Positions 1 to 7,061 of a stretch of DNA of 21,274 bases are shown piece after piece (position 1 is the stretch's first letter; every line of letters starts with the position of its first letter). The notes beneath the pieces were generated by a model. That model was not told where the DNA came from, did no database searches, and saw nothing but the letters and a program-made list of their open reading frames with translations. The position numbers and the translations under genes are program-made. The DNA is from an uncultured Nitrospira sp. (GTDB lineage: Bacteria > Nitrospirota > Nitrospiria > Nitrospirales > UBA8639), in assembly GCA_902500695.1 (NCBI GenBank), contig CABVRQ010000007.1:9982-31255 (forward strand), given 5' to 3'.

Positions 1-39
1 TTGAAAATTCCCCGTAGCAAGCTAACGGGGAATTTTCAA
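1..39. terminator. Strong bidirectional hairpin
   Basis: A near-perfect inverted repeat: the 15-base arm TTGAAAATTCCCCGT is matched by its exact complement at the other end, and AGC/GCT pairs extend it inward past one unpaired A. The GC core flanked by A and T runs is the form of an intrinsic terminator usable from both sides. It lies beyond the last gene (DUF2934) of the minus-strand block, so it probably ends that transcript. The window edge hides what lies to its left. Confidence 0.7.
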
Positions 40-110
40 GTTAAAAATGACTGAGTGCCCGCGATGAGGATGACTGCTCAATTAACACTGTCGAGCCAAA
101 CACACAGGCT

Positions 111-356
111 TTAGGCACTCCATTGAGGCCTTTCAGGTTCCTCTGACAAAATCTCCCTTGCGGCTTGCAACCAATTGGCTAGACTCGCGCCATGATCCCC
201 ACCTCCAATCCGGGAAATCTCATGGGCGCGATTGGCGATTTGGACCTCCAGGGGTTCAGAAGGGGTACCACGCGTCATCTTCTGATTCTCACTAACAGAA
301 GCGGGCAGACTTTGTGGCTCTGCATGCCCGTTCGAAACTGGGATCTGATCTTCCAT
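111..356 (-). CDS. DUF2934 family small protein
   Basis: An 81-residue soluble protein. The second half (about residues 38-75) carries the DUF2934 pattern: IANRAHEISR, a Gly-rich turn, then an acidic-aromatic helix NWLQAAREIL. The first 35 residues are polar and look disordered. DUF2934 proteins have no established function; they are common in Nitrospira-like and other environmental bacteria. An AGGA about nine bases before the ATG is a usable ribosome site. It is the last gene of the minus-strand signalling block and is followed by the hairpin at 1-39. No signal peptide or membrane segment is seen. Family assignment is by motif memory only. Confidence 0.7.
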   Translation of the reverse strand: MEDQIPVSNGHAEPQSLPASVSENQKMTRGTPSEPLEVQIANRAHEISRIGGGDHGASLANWLQAAREILSEEPERPQWSA

Positions 357-514
357 GGCTCAATTTCCTACTTGAATTTCCTTGATTCCTCTCACTCCAA
401 CTGAGCTATAACAGATGGACTGAATCAAGAAGAGCACCCAACTCCCTCTTTGCAACCAGTTCAGAACGGATCGGGGACTCATGCCATGTTGGCAAAATGG
501 GCCTAGGATTTGAT

Positions 515-898
515 CTATCTCGTCACCTGACCTTCGTGTTTGGCAGAGGGACCAATTGCCAAATGGACAGATGAAATGAGTAGGTTTAAAGACATCGGTA
601 GTCCAAGGACATGATGGACGCCAAAAAACAATGACTGGGGAATTTCGGTGCTGGTGGATTTACTGGCTAACACAATAATTTTTCCTGCGTACCCCTCCGC
701 GCGAAGCTGCCGCAAGACTTCAAGTCCGCTGGGATTTCTTAAATACAGATTGACGACAATAAGCTCAGGATTCCCTTGACGTACCCTTGCCAACACTTTG
801 TCCCCTTGAAAAGCCAACTTCACCGGATAGCCTTTGGCTTCCAACCAATTGGCCATTTGTTTGGAAAATTCAACTTCCGGAGTCACAAGAAGTATCAC
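515..898 (-). CDS. Degenerate receiver (pseudo-REC) protein
   Basis: About 127 residues with the alternating strand/helix pattern of a response-regulator receiver and no output domain. The key residues are lost. The acidic pair after strand 1 reads VTPE, the phospho-acceptor position reads Asn in VVNLYLRNPSG, and the usual Lys-Pro near the end reads LGLP. Phosphorylation by a kinase is therefore unlikely; the fold may serve as a protein-interaction or phosphorylation-independent module. I chose the GTG at 898 because AAGGAG lies seven bases before it; the GTG at 925 would add nine residues (MERIERRRA) but has no such site. It sits 52 bases after the small CxxC gene and follows the CBS/REC fusion on the same strand, so co-transcription is likely. 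Confidence 0.75.
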   Translation of the reverse strand: MILLVTPEVEFSKQMANWLEAKGYPVKLAFQGDKVLARVRQGNPELIVVNLYLRNPSGLEVLRQLRAEGYAGKIIVLASKSTSTEIPQSLFFGVHHVLGLPMSLNLLISSVHLAIGPSAKHEGQVTR

Positions 899-950
899 GG
901 CCCTTCTCCTTTCTATACGCTCCACAAGATGGCATTCCTCTCAGGCGATT

Positions 951-1121
951 TCAGGCTCCCACCTGTTCATTGATGACCTCACCACATTCCCGACAGACCA
1001 CACGCCCCGTTTTTTCACCTTGTTCATTGACATGTTCGCCCACCACGCGTTGATGCGCGCAAACTTCCCTCTTCCAGGTTCCGAGGGTTCCATCCACACG
1101 ACTGGCCTTATCTGCATTCAT
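951..1121 (-). CDS. 56-residue CxxC protein, function unknown
   Basis: A small gene starting with ATG at 1121, with AAGGTGG five bases before it, and ending in TGA at 951-953. The product has a single Cys-Ala-His near residue 21 and a CREC box at residues 43-46 (RVVCRECGEVINEQ), so three Cys and nearby His residues could bind a metal. The middle is charged (GEHVNEQGEKTG). There is no signal peptide. It lies 71 bases after the CBS/REC gene and 52 before the pseudo-receiver, all on the minus strand, which supports one operon. The Shine-Dalgarno site and position make it a real gene more likely than not. I do not recognise a family and propose no function. Confidence 0.6.
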   Translation of the reverse strand: MNADKASRVDGTLGTWKREVCAHQRVVGEHVNEQGEKTGRVVCRECGEVINEQVGA

Positions 1122-1192
1122 GGGTACCACCTTTTAAAGGATGCCAATACCTCCATTGACTCCCTCACCTTTAGCCAGATGCACGCCTTCAA

Positions 1193-2236
1193 TCAAGCCA
1201 CATCGAAACGAGAAAAGGCCTGTGCCTTGGCGTCATCATTTTGAAAGATCTTGCGACAGGCTTGTTGGAGAGAAGCGAGATGAAACGGTTTGAGGAAAAA
1301 TCCTTGAGCACCTTCTTGCAACAGCCGTCGGAGGGATTGTTCCTCCGACGCCCCGGACATCATGAGCACCGGCATCTGATGTCCCAACCATCGTAATTCA
1401 TCCAGCATGGTCCGCCCATCCATAATGGGCATGTGTGTATCCAGTAAAATCCCATCCACGGAACGGCAACCCACCACATCCAGGCCCTCCCGCCCATTTC
1501 TCGCAATAACCACCTCATATCCCCATTCCTGAAGCGCCCGATCCAACAGCCTGGCCACTGAAGGATCATCATCGACCACCAACATACATGGACGGACCTC
1601 CTGAGCCTGGGCCTCCGTCTCGTCACGCGACACACCGGGGGATGTGGTTTTGAGCGCCTGAAGAAATTGCAGACAAGAAGAACAATAGGTCTGTGAAAGG
1701 TCGACCTCAGAAAATGTGCGATGATGCATCGACAAATATGAGGGCAAATCTCGCCATCCCTCTGTCCCGGTCAGGCCATCCGAGGGATCATGAACCCGTT
1801 CACACCAGGGGCAGGAAAACACGAATCGGGAGGAAGACGAGGATAACGGGAGACAATGCCGTAAAACATCCCCACGGGAAATGACTCCGACAAGATTCCG
1901 ATCACAAACTACAGGCATCCTCAGAAGCTGCCTGTGAATCATTACCTTCAGAACCACATCCAGCGGATCATCCTCATAAAGATACACCGGAGTGGTCATG
2001 GTGTCTTCGACTCTGAGTTCATCCAGAGAGTTCAAGCGAGAACAGGCTTGTAACAGACGGAGTTCTGCCACGACCCCCAAAATTTTGCCGGTGGAATCGA
2101 CCACCGGCCATCCGCTGTATTGACCTGAGAGGAATTGCAAAATCAGGTCTTTCCGGAAGACCCCGGGTCGGAGAGGGACGGCATCGGAATTCATCAGATC
2201 TTTCGCCAGAGGGGAAGATGAAGAAAGGTGGTTCAT
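1193..2236 (-). CDS. CBS-pair / Cys-box / receiver fusion regulator
   Basis: A 347-residue soluble protein with three parts. Residues about 8-130 form two CBS domains (GWPVVDSTGKILGVV and RMPVVCDRNLVGVIS are the typical strands), which in the family bind adenine nucleotides. Residues 140-190 hold CPWC (142-145) and CSSC (185-188). This four-Cys linker resembles the one in many sensor kinases and regulators, of the type CxxCxxIRD...FSHGxCxxC. Residues 217-335 form a receiver with all key residues: acidic DDD at 222-224, phospho-acceptor D266 in LLDTHMPIMDG, and K316. There is no DNA-binding output. GAGG lies seven bases before the ATG. It probably couples energy or redox state to a phosphorelay; this is inference. 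The partner kinase is not in the window. Confidence 0.85.
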   Translation of the reverse strand: MNHLSSSSPLAKDLMNSDAVPLRPGVFRKDLILQFLSGQYSGWPVVDSTGKILGVVAELRLLQACSRLNSLDELRVEDTMTTPVYLYEDDPLDVVLKVMIHRQLLRMPVVCDRNLVGVISRGDVLRHCLPLSSSSSRFVFSCPWCERVHDPSDGLTGTEGWRDLPSYLSMHHRTFSEVDLSQTYCSSCLQFLQALKTTSPGVSRDETEAQAQEVRPCMLVVDDDPSVARLLDRALQEWGYEVVIARNGREGLDVVGCRSVDGILLDTHMPIMDGRTMLDELRWLGHQMPVLMMSGASEEQSLRRLLQEGAQGFFLKPFHLASLQQACRKIFQNDDAKAQAFSRFDVA

Positions 2237-2331
2237 CAGAGGGCCTCTTATTTACATCGGTTTCAACCATGAAACTATCGGTTGAGGGAAATTGGGCAGC
2301 TAAGGTGAGTGTGTAAAGTACCGACCGGAGT

Positions 2332-2360
2332 AAAAAAAAAGAACTAGGAGAACCCTAGTC
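2332..2360 (-). terminator. Rho-independent terminator
   Basis: Read on the minus strand, the stem ACTAGG-loop-CCTAGT (forward positions 2343-2348 and 2354-2359) is followed by TTC and a run of nine T (forward A run 2332-2340). It lies about 50 bases past the stop codon of the NarL-type regulator at 2411-3097. That separates this gene from the CBS/REC gene, which then needs its own promoter in 2237-2331. The stem is only six pairs, so readthrough is possible. Confidence 0.65.
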
Positions 2361-2410
2361 CTTTCTGGAAAAAATCCTAGGATGAAGTGGGAAGGGATGA
2401 TCGGAATCGG

Positions 2411-3097
2411 CTACTTCACAATCAGGCCGTGGGCAAACGCAAACTTGGTCAACTCCGGGATCGAATGCATCCCTAAGGTTTCCATGATTTTGGATCGATG
2501 AAATTCAATCGTTTTAACGGAAATGTCGAGAAGCGTGGCAATCCCTTTGGTGGAACGACCTTCGGCGATTAACTGCAGGACTTCCCGTTGACGGGGAGTG
2601 AGCTGGTTCAACGATGGTATCAACATTTCCTGTGGTTTCTGAGGCGAAATATCCCCTCTCAGAACTAATGGGGTGACATACTTATGGCCTGCCAACACCG
2701 ATTGCACAGCCTGCTTAAGTTCTGATCCGGCAGACCGCTTTAAAAGGTAGCCGGAAGCCCCGGCCTCGAACGCCGCAGTAATATAGGAAGAATCCGCATG
2801 CATCGTCAGGAAAATGATTTTACAGTGAGGAATAAGTTTTTGGAGATGACGAGCGGATTCCAGACCGTTTAAACTCGGCATGGAAATATCCATCACCACC
2901 ACATCCGGTTTCAGGTCTGAAACGATCTCAAGCAGCGCTCGTCCATCTTCCACCTTTCCCACGACCTCAGCGAACTCCTCCACAAGCTTTGCCACCCCTT
3001 CCAGGACCATGGGATGGTCATCCGCCAACACAATACGGGGAAGGTTCCTTGAAGAATTCCCGTTACATGAGTATGGATAAGGATGTGAGATCGGCAT
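2411..3097 (-). CDS. NarL/FixJ-family response regulator
   Basis: A 228-residue two-domain transcription factor. The receiver (residues 20-135) has the acidic pair D26-D27 in VLADDHP, phospho-acceptor D70 in VVMDISMPSLNG, T98 in FLTMHAD and K120 in YLLKRSAG. A LuxR-type helix-turn-helix follows at about 165-225, with LTPRQREVLQLIAEG and ISVKTIEFHRSKI. The order and length are standard for NarL/FixJ regulators, which dimerise and bind DNA once phosphorylated. GAAGGG five bases before the ATG supports the start, giving an extended polar N-terminus of some 19 residues not found in its paralogue. It is a close paralogue of the gene at 3224-3871 on the same strand. No cognate kinase is adjacent. 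Confidence 0.92.
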   Translation of the reverse strand: MPISHPYPYSCNGNSSRNLPRIVLADDHPMVLEGVAKLVEEFAEVVGKVEDGRALLEIVSDLKPDVVVMDISMPSLNGLESARHLQKLIPHCKIIFLTMHADSSYITAAFEAGASGYLLKRSAGSELKQAVQSVLAGHKYVTPLVLRGDISPQKPQEMLIPSLNQLTPRQREVLQLIAEGRSTKGIATLLDISVKTIEFHRSKIMETLGMHSIPELTKFAFAHGLIVK

Positions 3098-3165
3098 CTT
3101 GACCCTTCAGAAACTGAATACCCTTTTGGAGAGGGTAATATATACAAGCGCAGGCAAATCTACAT

Positions 3166-3200
3166 TAGGGAAACCCCTAGTTCTCAAGGGAAACATCCCT
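3166..3200. promoter_or_regulatory. Tandem GGGAAAC palindromes upstream of regulator
   Basis: Two short inverted repeats of similar sequence stand side by side: TAGGG-AAAC-CCCTA (3166-3179) and AGGGA-AACA-TCCCT (3187-3200). Their centres are 21 bases apart, about two helical turns. They lie 70-100 bases upstream of the regulator starting at 3097. A TATATT box within 3137-3143 may be part of the promoter between them and the gene. This arrangement suits an operator for a dimeric regulator, possibly one of the two NarL-type proteins, but the target is inferred. Neither hairpin is followed by a T run on the minus strand, so a terminator is less likely. Confidence 0.35.
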
Positions 3201-3223
3201 GGTCAAAAAAATTCACCAATCCT

Positions 3224-3871
3224 TTATTCCGGAGACACGAGACCATGGGTAATAGCATACCTCGTTAATTCCGCCGTGCTTTGACAGTTCAATTCCCGGA
3301 TAATCTTGGCTCGGTGAAACTCAATGGTTTTGGGAGACACATGTAACATCGCCGCCATCTCTTTCGTACTGTGGCCTTCGGCAATGAGTTGCAGCACTTC
3401 CCGCTGCCGTGGCGTCAGAGCGTTCGTCTCAGCCTGAGGAATCGACATTTCCTGGGTGAACATACCCAAGAAATCTTTGGCAATCGCCGGCGTTACATAA
3501 AACTGCCCTTTCATGACCGCATGAATGGCGAGCATCAATTCGGAAGCCGCAGAACGTTTCAAGAGAAAACCGGAGGCCCCGACTTGAAAGGCTTCCTTCG
3601 CATAGAGCGGATCCGCATGCATTGTCAGAAAAATCAACTTGATTGATGGAAGTAATTTCTTCAGTTGACGGCCCGCATCCAGTCCATTCAATTTGGGCAT
3701 GGAAATATCTAAGACAACCACATCCGGTTCCAACTTTTGAGCGGCCTGAAGAAGGGCCCTTCCATCCTCCACTTTCCCGACAAGGTCACAGTCATCCGTG
3801 ACCAATTTGGCCAGGCCCTCCAAGACCAATGAATGGTCATCAGCTAATAGGACACGAGGTCGGGTCACCAT
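3224..3871 (-). CDS. NarL/FixJ-family response regulator (paralogue)
   Basis: A 215-residue regulator with the same architecture as its downstream neighbour. The receiver holds D11-D12 in LLADDHS, D55 in VVLDISMPKLNG, T83 in FLTMHAD and K105 in FLLKRSAA. The LuxR-type helix-turn-helix (about 150-210) has LTPRQREVLQLIAEG and VSPKTIEFHRAKI. The shared runs KVEDGRALL, LDISMP and LIAEG show that the two arose by tandem duplication and then diverged, mostly in the recognition helix flanks and the inter-domain linker. GAGG about eight bases before the ATG is a moderate ribosome site. The gene is intact, but the PAS sensor gene upstream on the same strand (4308-5121) is broken, so its present signal source is unknown. 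Confidence 0.92.
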   Translation of the reverse strand: MVTRPRVLLADDHSLVLEGLAKLVTDDCDLVGKVEDGRALLQAAQKLEPDVVVLDISMPKLNGLDAGRQLKKLLPSIKLIFLTMHADPLYAKEAFQVGASGFLLKRSAASELMLAIHAVMKGQFYVTPAIAKDFLGMFTQEMSIPQAETNALTPRQREVLQLIAEGHSTKEMAAMLHVSPKTIEFHRAKIIRELNCQSTAELTRYAITHGLVSPE

Positions 3872-3958
3872 AGCCTAAGCCTCACGCTGCACTGCTTTTG
3901 GCGTAATCGTATAGACATTGCCAACTCCTTCTTCTCTTGCGTGATTCCCTCCCCTCCT

Positions 3959-4132
3959 GTCATTCTCAACATCCTGTAAGGGAAATCCATCCCCCCGCTG
4001 TTTTTCCCAACAGGGTGTATCGTGAAATTAGCCTGGCTTTGCTCATCTTTTTATCCTTCCTGCCATTTTTTATCGGGAATCTTTCTTTGAAATTCCCCTG
4101 ATGGCTCCCCGCTAACCACCGGTGGGGAGGAC
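3959..4132. repeat. Candidate degenerate inverted-repeat element
   Basis: The left end (GTCATTCTCAACATCC, with GGGAAATCCATC shortly after) and the right end (ATGGCTCCCCGCTAACC... GGGGAGGAC) are rough inverted copies of one another. Both resemble the GTCATTCCCG...GGGAATCCA class of intergenic repeats seen in many environmental genomes. The right end alone folds, with CTCCCC (4105-4110) pairing with GGGGAG (4124-4129). The whole stretch 3872-4142 has no supportable gene. The similarity of the ends is judged by eye and is only moderate. Confidence 0.35.
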
Positions 4133-4142
4133 CAAAGGATAG

Positions 4143-4249
4143 GTCATCCTGAGCCGGGGGGAAGGATCTGTGCCCAGAGTGACGAGGCCACGGCTCAACG
4201 AGATCCTTCGGTAGACCTTGCCCTGAGCTTTGCCGAATGGGTCAGGATG
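4143..4249 (-). repeat. Dispersed intergenic repeat, copy A
   Basis: A 107-base element whose reverse complement matches 7304-7409 along its full length, at roughly four bases in five by eye. The two copies share CCTGACCCATTCGGC, GGCAAGGTC, ACCGAAGGAT, CTGGGCACAGATCCTTC and GCTCAGGATGAC. The ends are inverted repeats: CATCCTGA at each terminus and GAAGGATC further in on each side. It carries no gene and lies between the NarL regulator and the PAS pseudogene. The design is that of a non-autonomous palindromic element (MITE- or REP-like). No transposase is present in the window. Confidence 0.75.
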
Positions 4250-4307
4250 CCCAATATGGGGAAGCCATCCGCAATGCTGTCATGCCGGAGCAGTGCGTAT
4301 CGGAAAA

Positions 4308-5121
4308 TCATGTTGGCACTCCCGCTGGCTCCAATACATTAGAGACAAACTGTTGCTCTTTCTCCGGCGCGTCCTGAACTTGCCGACGCTCTGTAATGTC
4401 ACGCAGCACCACCGTAAAAAGTTTCTTTCCTTTTTCCTTTTCCTGCACCTCAATTTGGGAAATGGAGACCTCAACGGGAATTTTTTCTCCGTTAGTCCGA
4501 AGTACAGAAATCTCTTTTGCAACACCCATTTGACAGGAGACGGCCGCCTCCTGATTAAAAAGTTGATGCATGGGGTGATGGGCGGCTCGAAATCTGGCTG
4601 GAACCAATCGGTCAATTGTCGGCCCAATAGCCTTAGAGGCCGGACAGCGAACATGGTCTCAGCCGCCTCGTTAAACAGCACTATCCGCTCATCTTCATCA
4701 GTGCTGACGATCGCCACCCCACACACCACCATCGTCATCAAGTCCTTTTGCTCATCCTGCGCAATTTCAATTCATTCCTGCATCGTCACATCCTCGGCTA
4801 CGACTCAAAACTGTGCTAGCCCCTCGAAACCGAAATGGTATTGAGTTGTCTCCCAGCATAACCTCATAGCCAAAAGGATAACGGGAGGAATTCACCCAAT
4901 CTAAGGCTAAACCCCCAGGATCGGAAAGTCCGAGGGACGCTCCAGAGCTTTAAAAGAACGAGGCCTTTTTCAAACGGGAAGGGAAATTTGAGAATTGATG
5001 GTGACACGTTCGATTCTGTCCCGACGGTGCTCAGAGGAGTGGCCTTCCTTACAGAAGGCTTTATCTTGGCTCGTAATTCGGATGGCCCCTGGGATTTCGT
5101 GGCCCTTGTTGAATTAGCCAT
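4308..5121 (-). pseudogene. Decayed PAS-domain sensor gene
   Basis: Read on the minus strand, pieces of one PAS sensor appear in different frames. GGLALDWVNSSRYPFGYEV then MLGDNSIPFRFRGASTVLS (about 4920-4815) loses frame and resumes as VVAEDVTMQE, then an in-frame TGA, then IEIAQDEQKDLM (to 4740). A clean PAS start follows (GVAIVSTDEDERIVLFNEAAETMF). At about 4615 the frame shifts again, and IDRLVPARFRAAHHPM, VLRTNGEKIPVEVSISQIEV and LFTVVLRDITERRQVQ complete the PAS core. No kinase or output domain follows; the frame ends at 4308. An ATG at 5121 after TAAGGA may be the old start, but residues between it and 4930 are not recognised. At least two frameshifts and one stop make function unlikely. 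It sits upstream of two orphan regulators on the same strand. Confidence 0.8.
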
Positions 5122-5860
5122 CAAAGGTTTTCCTTAGGGATAAGTTGGATACACACCTTCACGAAAGTCGAATCATATTCATTTCCAGAAAAAAGGTACA
5201 GCGCTTTAGGGTTTTCAGGTCATCGTTAGTACCAACCTATCGGTCATCCAAGTTCCTCGCTCGTGATTTTCCTGTTGGCATGGCCTATTGTTTTCATCTT
5301 ATAGCCCTCCCGCCACCGTCATTCCCAACATCTGTTTTTGAGAGTCCGCCTAAACCGCCCATCGGATAGATCCCTCTGGCTACAGTTGAGATGACGGAGG
5401 TAAAAAATGGGTCCATGTTGATCCTCTGCAGACCAATCGGAGCCATTCATTCATCCCATGCAGATATCGATCGATGAGGAAGACTGGGACGACCAATTCT
5501 AGAGGTGTGGGGAAAGATGCTACACTTCCTTTAGCTATTCTTGTGAATACTTCCCATCTTTCCTCACTTTCAATCAAGCAGGTCCAGATCCACTAAGCAT
5601 TTTCTTTCACATTTTCTTCCTCACGGCCTTCCAGGTTTCTCCACCATTTCAACAGGATACGATTCCCTTTCTCCAATCCACTCTTCTGGAAACCTTTTCC
5701 TAAGGACCACAAATCGGTACCTGGCACAAAGTTTGATACTACCTTCTCATTCATGAGGGAACCGAAACGGCATTCTTCCAGAAAGTTGGTTGAAAGACTC
5801 AAATGGAACACTCCACTCATTTATTGCTTAAACAACACCCTGCCTGCAGGAGGTGACGCA
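5122..5860. other. Gene-poor interval
   Basis: No coding region can be supported here. Open frames of 65-75 codons on either strand (for example 5380-5577 and 5593-5820 minus) lack good ribosome sites and show no family motif. The stretch holds the palindromic element at 5316-5397 and, at its right end, the leader of the small zinc-ribbon gene at 5861. It may consist of decayed sequence continuous with the PAS pseudogene to its left. Confidence 0.5.
5316..5397. repeat. Short palindromic-ended element
   Basis: An 82-base stretch bounded by CCGTCAT and its exact complement ATGACGG. The left part (CCGTCATTCCCAACATC) resembles the left end of the element at 3959. The right part (AGATCCCTCTGGCTAC... 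GATGAC) is a degenerate relative of the AGATCCTTCGCTAT...GATGAC end of the repeat at 7304-7409. It contains no gene. It is probably an eroded member of the same broad class of intergenic palindromes. Confidence 0.4.
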
Positions 5861-6052
5861 ATGGAATGTCCTCGCTGTCATGGTTTGATGGTCATTGATG
5901 CCTGTCTGAATCTGGAGAATGTTCATCACACTGTTTGGATTCATGAATGGCGATGCCTGAATTGTGGAGAAATCTCTGATCCGCAAACTTTGGCAAATCG
6001 CGCTCCACGTCAACACGCTGTCAGCACCCGGCTCCCTCAAGAGGTTGACTGA
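5861..6052 (+). CDS. Small zinc-ribbon-like protein (CxxC...CLNCG)
   Basis: A 63-residue protein starting MECPRCHG, with AGGAGG seven bases before the ATG. Two CxxC pairs (C3/C6 and a second in RCLNCGE, about residues 32-35) enclose a short strand-rich segment ending in HTVWIHEW, the layout of a minimal zinc ribbon. The length is close to that of the paralogues at 10580 and 12535, which share the CLNCG box and the VxD turn after the first pair. It has no signal peptide, so it is probably cytoplasmic. The stop codon lies 27 bases before the first cytochrome c gene, so it heads that operon. This copy lacks the palindromic operator found before the other two. Its role is unknown. Confidence 0.8.
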   Translation: MECPRCHGLMVIDACLNLENVHHTVWIHEWRCLNCGEISDPQTLANRAPRQHAVSTRLPQEVD

Positions 6053-6079
6053 ATGTTTCAATCACGCAAAGGATACCCA

Positions 6080-6517
6080 ATGAATTATTTTCTTAGACCT
6101 CTCCTGCGGTACGGGAGCCTCACATTGCTTGTTATGGGCATGGGAATGAGTTCGGGATGGGCCCAGGAACAGGATGTGATAGCCGGAGGCAGGCAGCTCT
6201 TTCAAAAATTTTGCGCATCCTGCCATGGAACCCAGGCCAAGGGGGATGGCCCTCTTTCTGAGTCTTTGAAGCCCAAGCCAGCGGATCTGACCAGGTTATC
6301 AGCCAACCATGGGGGCTCATTCCCCTTTTGGCAGGCGTACCGCACGATCGATGGACGCGATCACATTCCGAGTCATGGCACGCGTGATATGCCGGTGTTT
6401 GGAGTATGGTTCCGGATACCGGATGATGAAGTCTCGATTGAAACTGAGTGGGCCGACCAAGTACGAGGGCGAATCTGGCAACTGTTGTCGTACCTGGAAT
6501 CTATTCAGGAGCCATAA
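6080..6517 (+). CDS. Secreted mono-haem cytochrome c
   Basis: A 145-residue class I cytochrome c. A signal peptide covers residues 1-29 (two hydrophobic runs ending SSGWAQ). The haem motif CASCH is at 45-49, preceded by GGRQLFQKF, and followed by GTQAKGDGP, typical of small soluble cytochromes. M104 in RDMPVFG is the likely sixth ligand, and the final helix ends WQLLSYLESIQ. The start at 6080 has AAAGGA six bases before it; the ATG at 6053 would add nine residues without a ribosome site. It probably transfers electrons in the periplasm. It lies between the small CxxC gene and a second cytochrome on the same strand; partner enzymes are not visible here. Confidence 0.88.
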   Translation: MNYFLRPLLRYGSLTLLVMGMGMSSGWAQEQDVIAGGRQLFQKFCASCHGTQAKGDGPLSESLKPKPADLTRLSANHGGSFPFWQAYRTIDGRDHIPSHGTRDMPVFGVWFRIPDDEVSIETEWADQVRGRIWQLLSYLESIQEP

Positions 6518-6595
6518 AAATGACCGTGAAGGTTCTGACCGTTCATAGATGCCAAGCAATCCACATCCCTACAGATAAACAAGCAGGAGGACATG

Positions 6596-6997
6596 ATGTA
6601 TCAACCACAGAAATACCTTGGTTTGTTCAGTTTCATCCTCATAATGGCCTGGCCCATTCTGGCATTAAGCCAAGAAGTTCCAGGCAACCCTCAAAATGGG
6701 AAAGTCCTGTTTGAAAAACATTGCGCGAATTGTCACGGAGTAAAAGGGGCCGGTGATGGGCCTGACACCCAATTCTTGTTGGTACAGCCCGCAAATTTTC
6801 ACTCCTTGGAATCACGATCAAAAACCGATTGGGAATTAATGAATGTGATCACGTATGGAGCTGTATTTTCTCCTATGCATGGGTGGTCAGAGCGGCTGAC
6901 GGAAGATGAGCGCTGGGATGTCTTGCGATATATCAGATTCCTTGCTCCATTTAACCCCATCGCCAACCTTCTCCCTTTACCAGAGACTCACGGGTAA
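6596..6997 (+). CDS. Secreted mono-haem cytochrome c
   Basis: A 133-residue cytochrome c. The signal peptide spans about residues 1-26 (hydrophobic LGLFSFILIMAWPILAL). CANCH is at 43-47 in GKVLFEKHCANCHG, followed by VKGAGDGP. M94 in FSPMHGW is the likely axial ligand, and the C-terminal helix ends DVLRYIRFL. AGGAGG lies five bases before the ATG at 6596, which I prefer to the ATG three bases earlier. Domain order and spacing are like the neighbour at 6080, but sequence similarity is limited to the haem region, so they are old paralogues. The 78-base gap between them contains no terminator, and a single transcript with the upstream cytochrome and the dodecin is likely. Confidence 0.88.
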   Translation: MYQPQKYLGLFSFILIMAWPILALSQEVPGNPQNGKVLFEKHCANCHGVKGAGDGPDTQFLLVQPANFHSLESRSKTDWELMNVITYGAVFSPMHGWSERLTEDERWDVLRYIRFLAPFNPIANLLPLPETHG

Positions 6998-7061
6998 AAA
7001 CTCAACGAATGTAGCCAGGTCGGATGTCCACCATTCATTTTCACATCAAGGAGGATTAGCC

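Noticed and set aside
2343..2359. CTAGG palindrome as a regulator operator
   Set aside because: On the minus strand it is followed directly by a nine-T run and lies just past a stop codon, so a terminator explains it better.
4230..4844. 204-codon plus frame opposite the PAS sequence
   Set aside because: Recognisable PAS residues are on the minus strand; this frame is their shadow.
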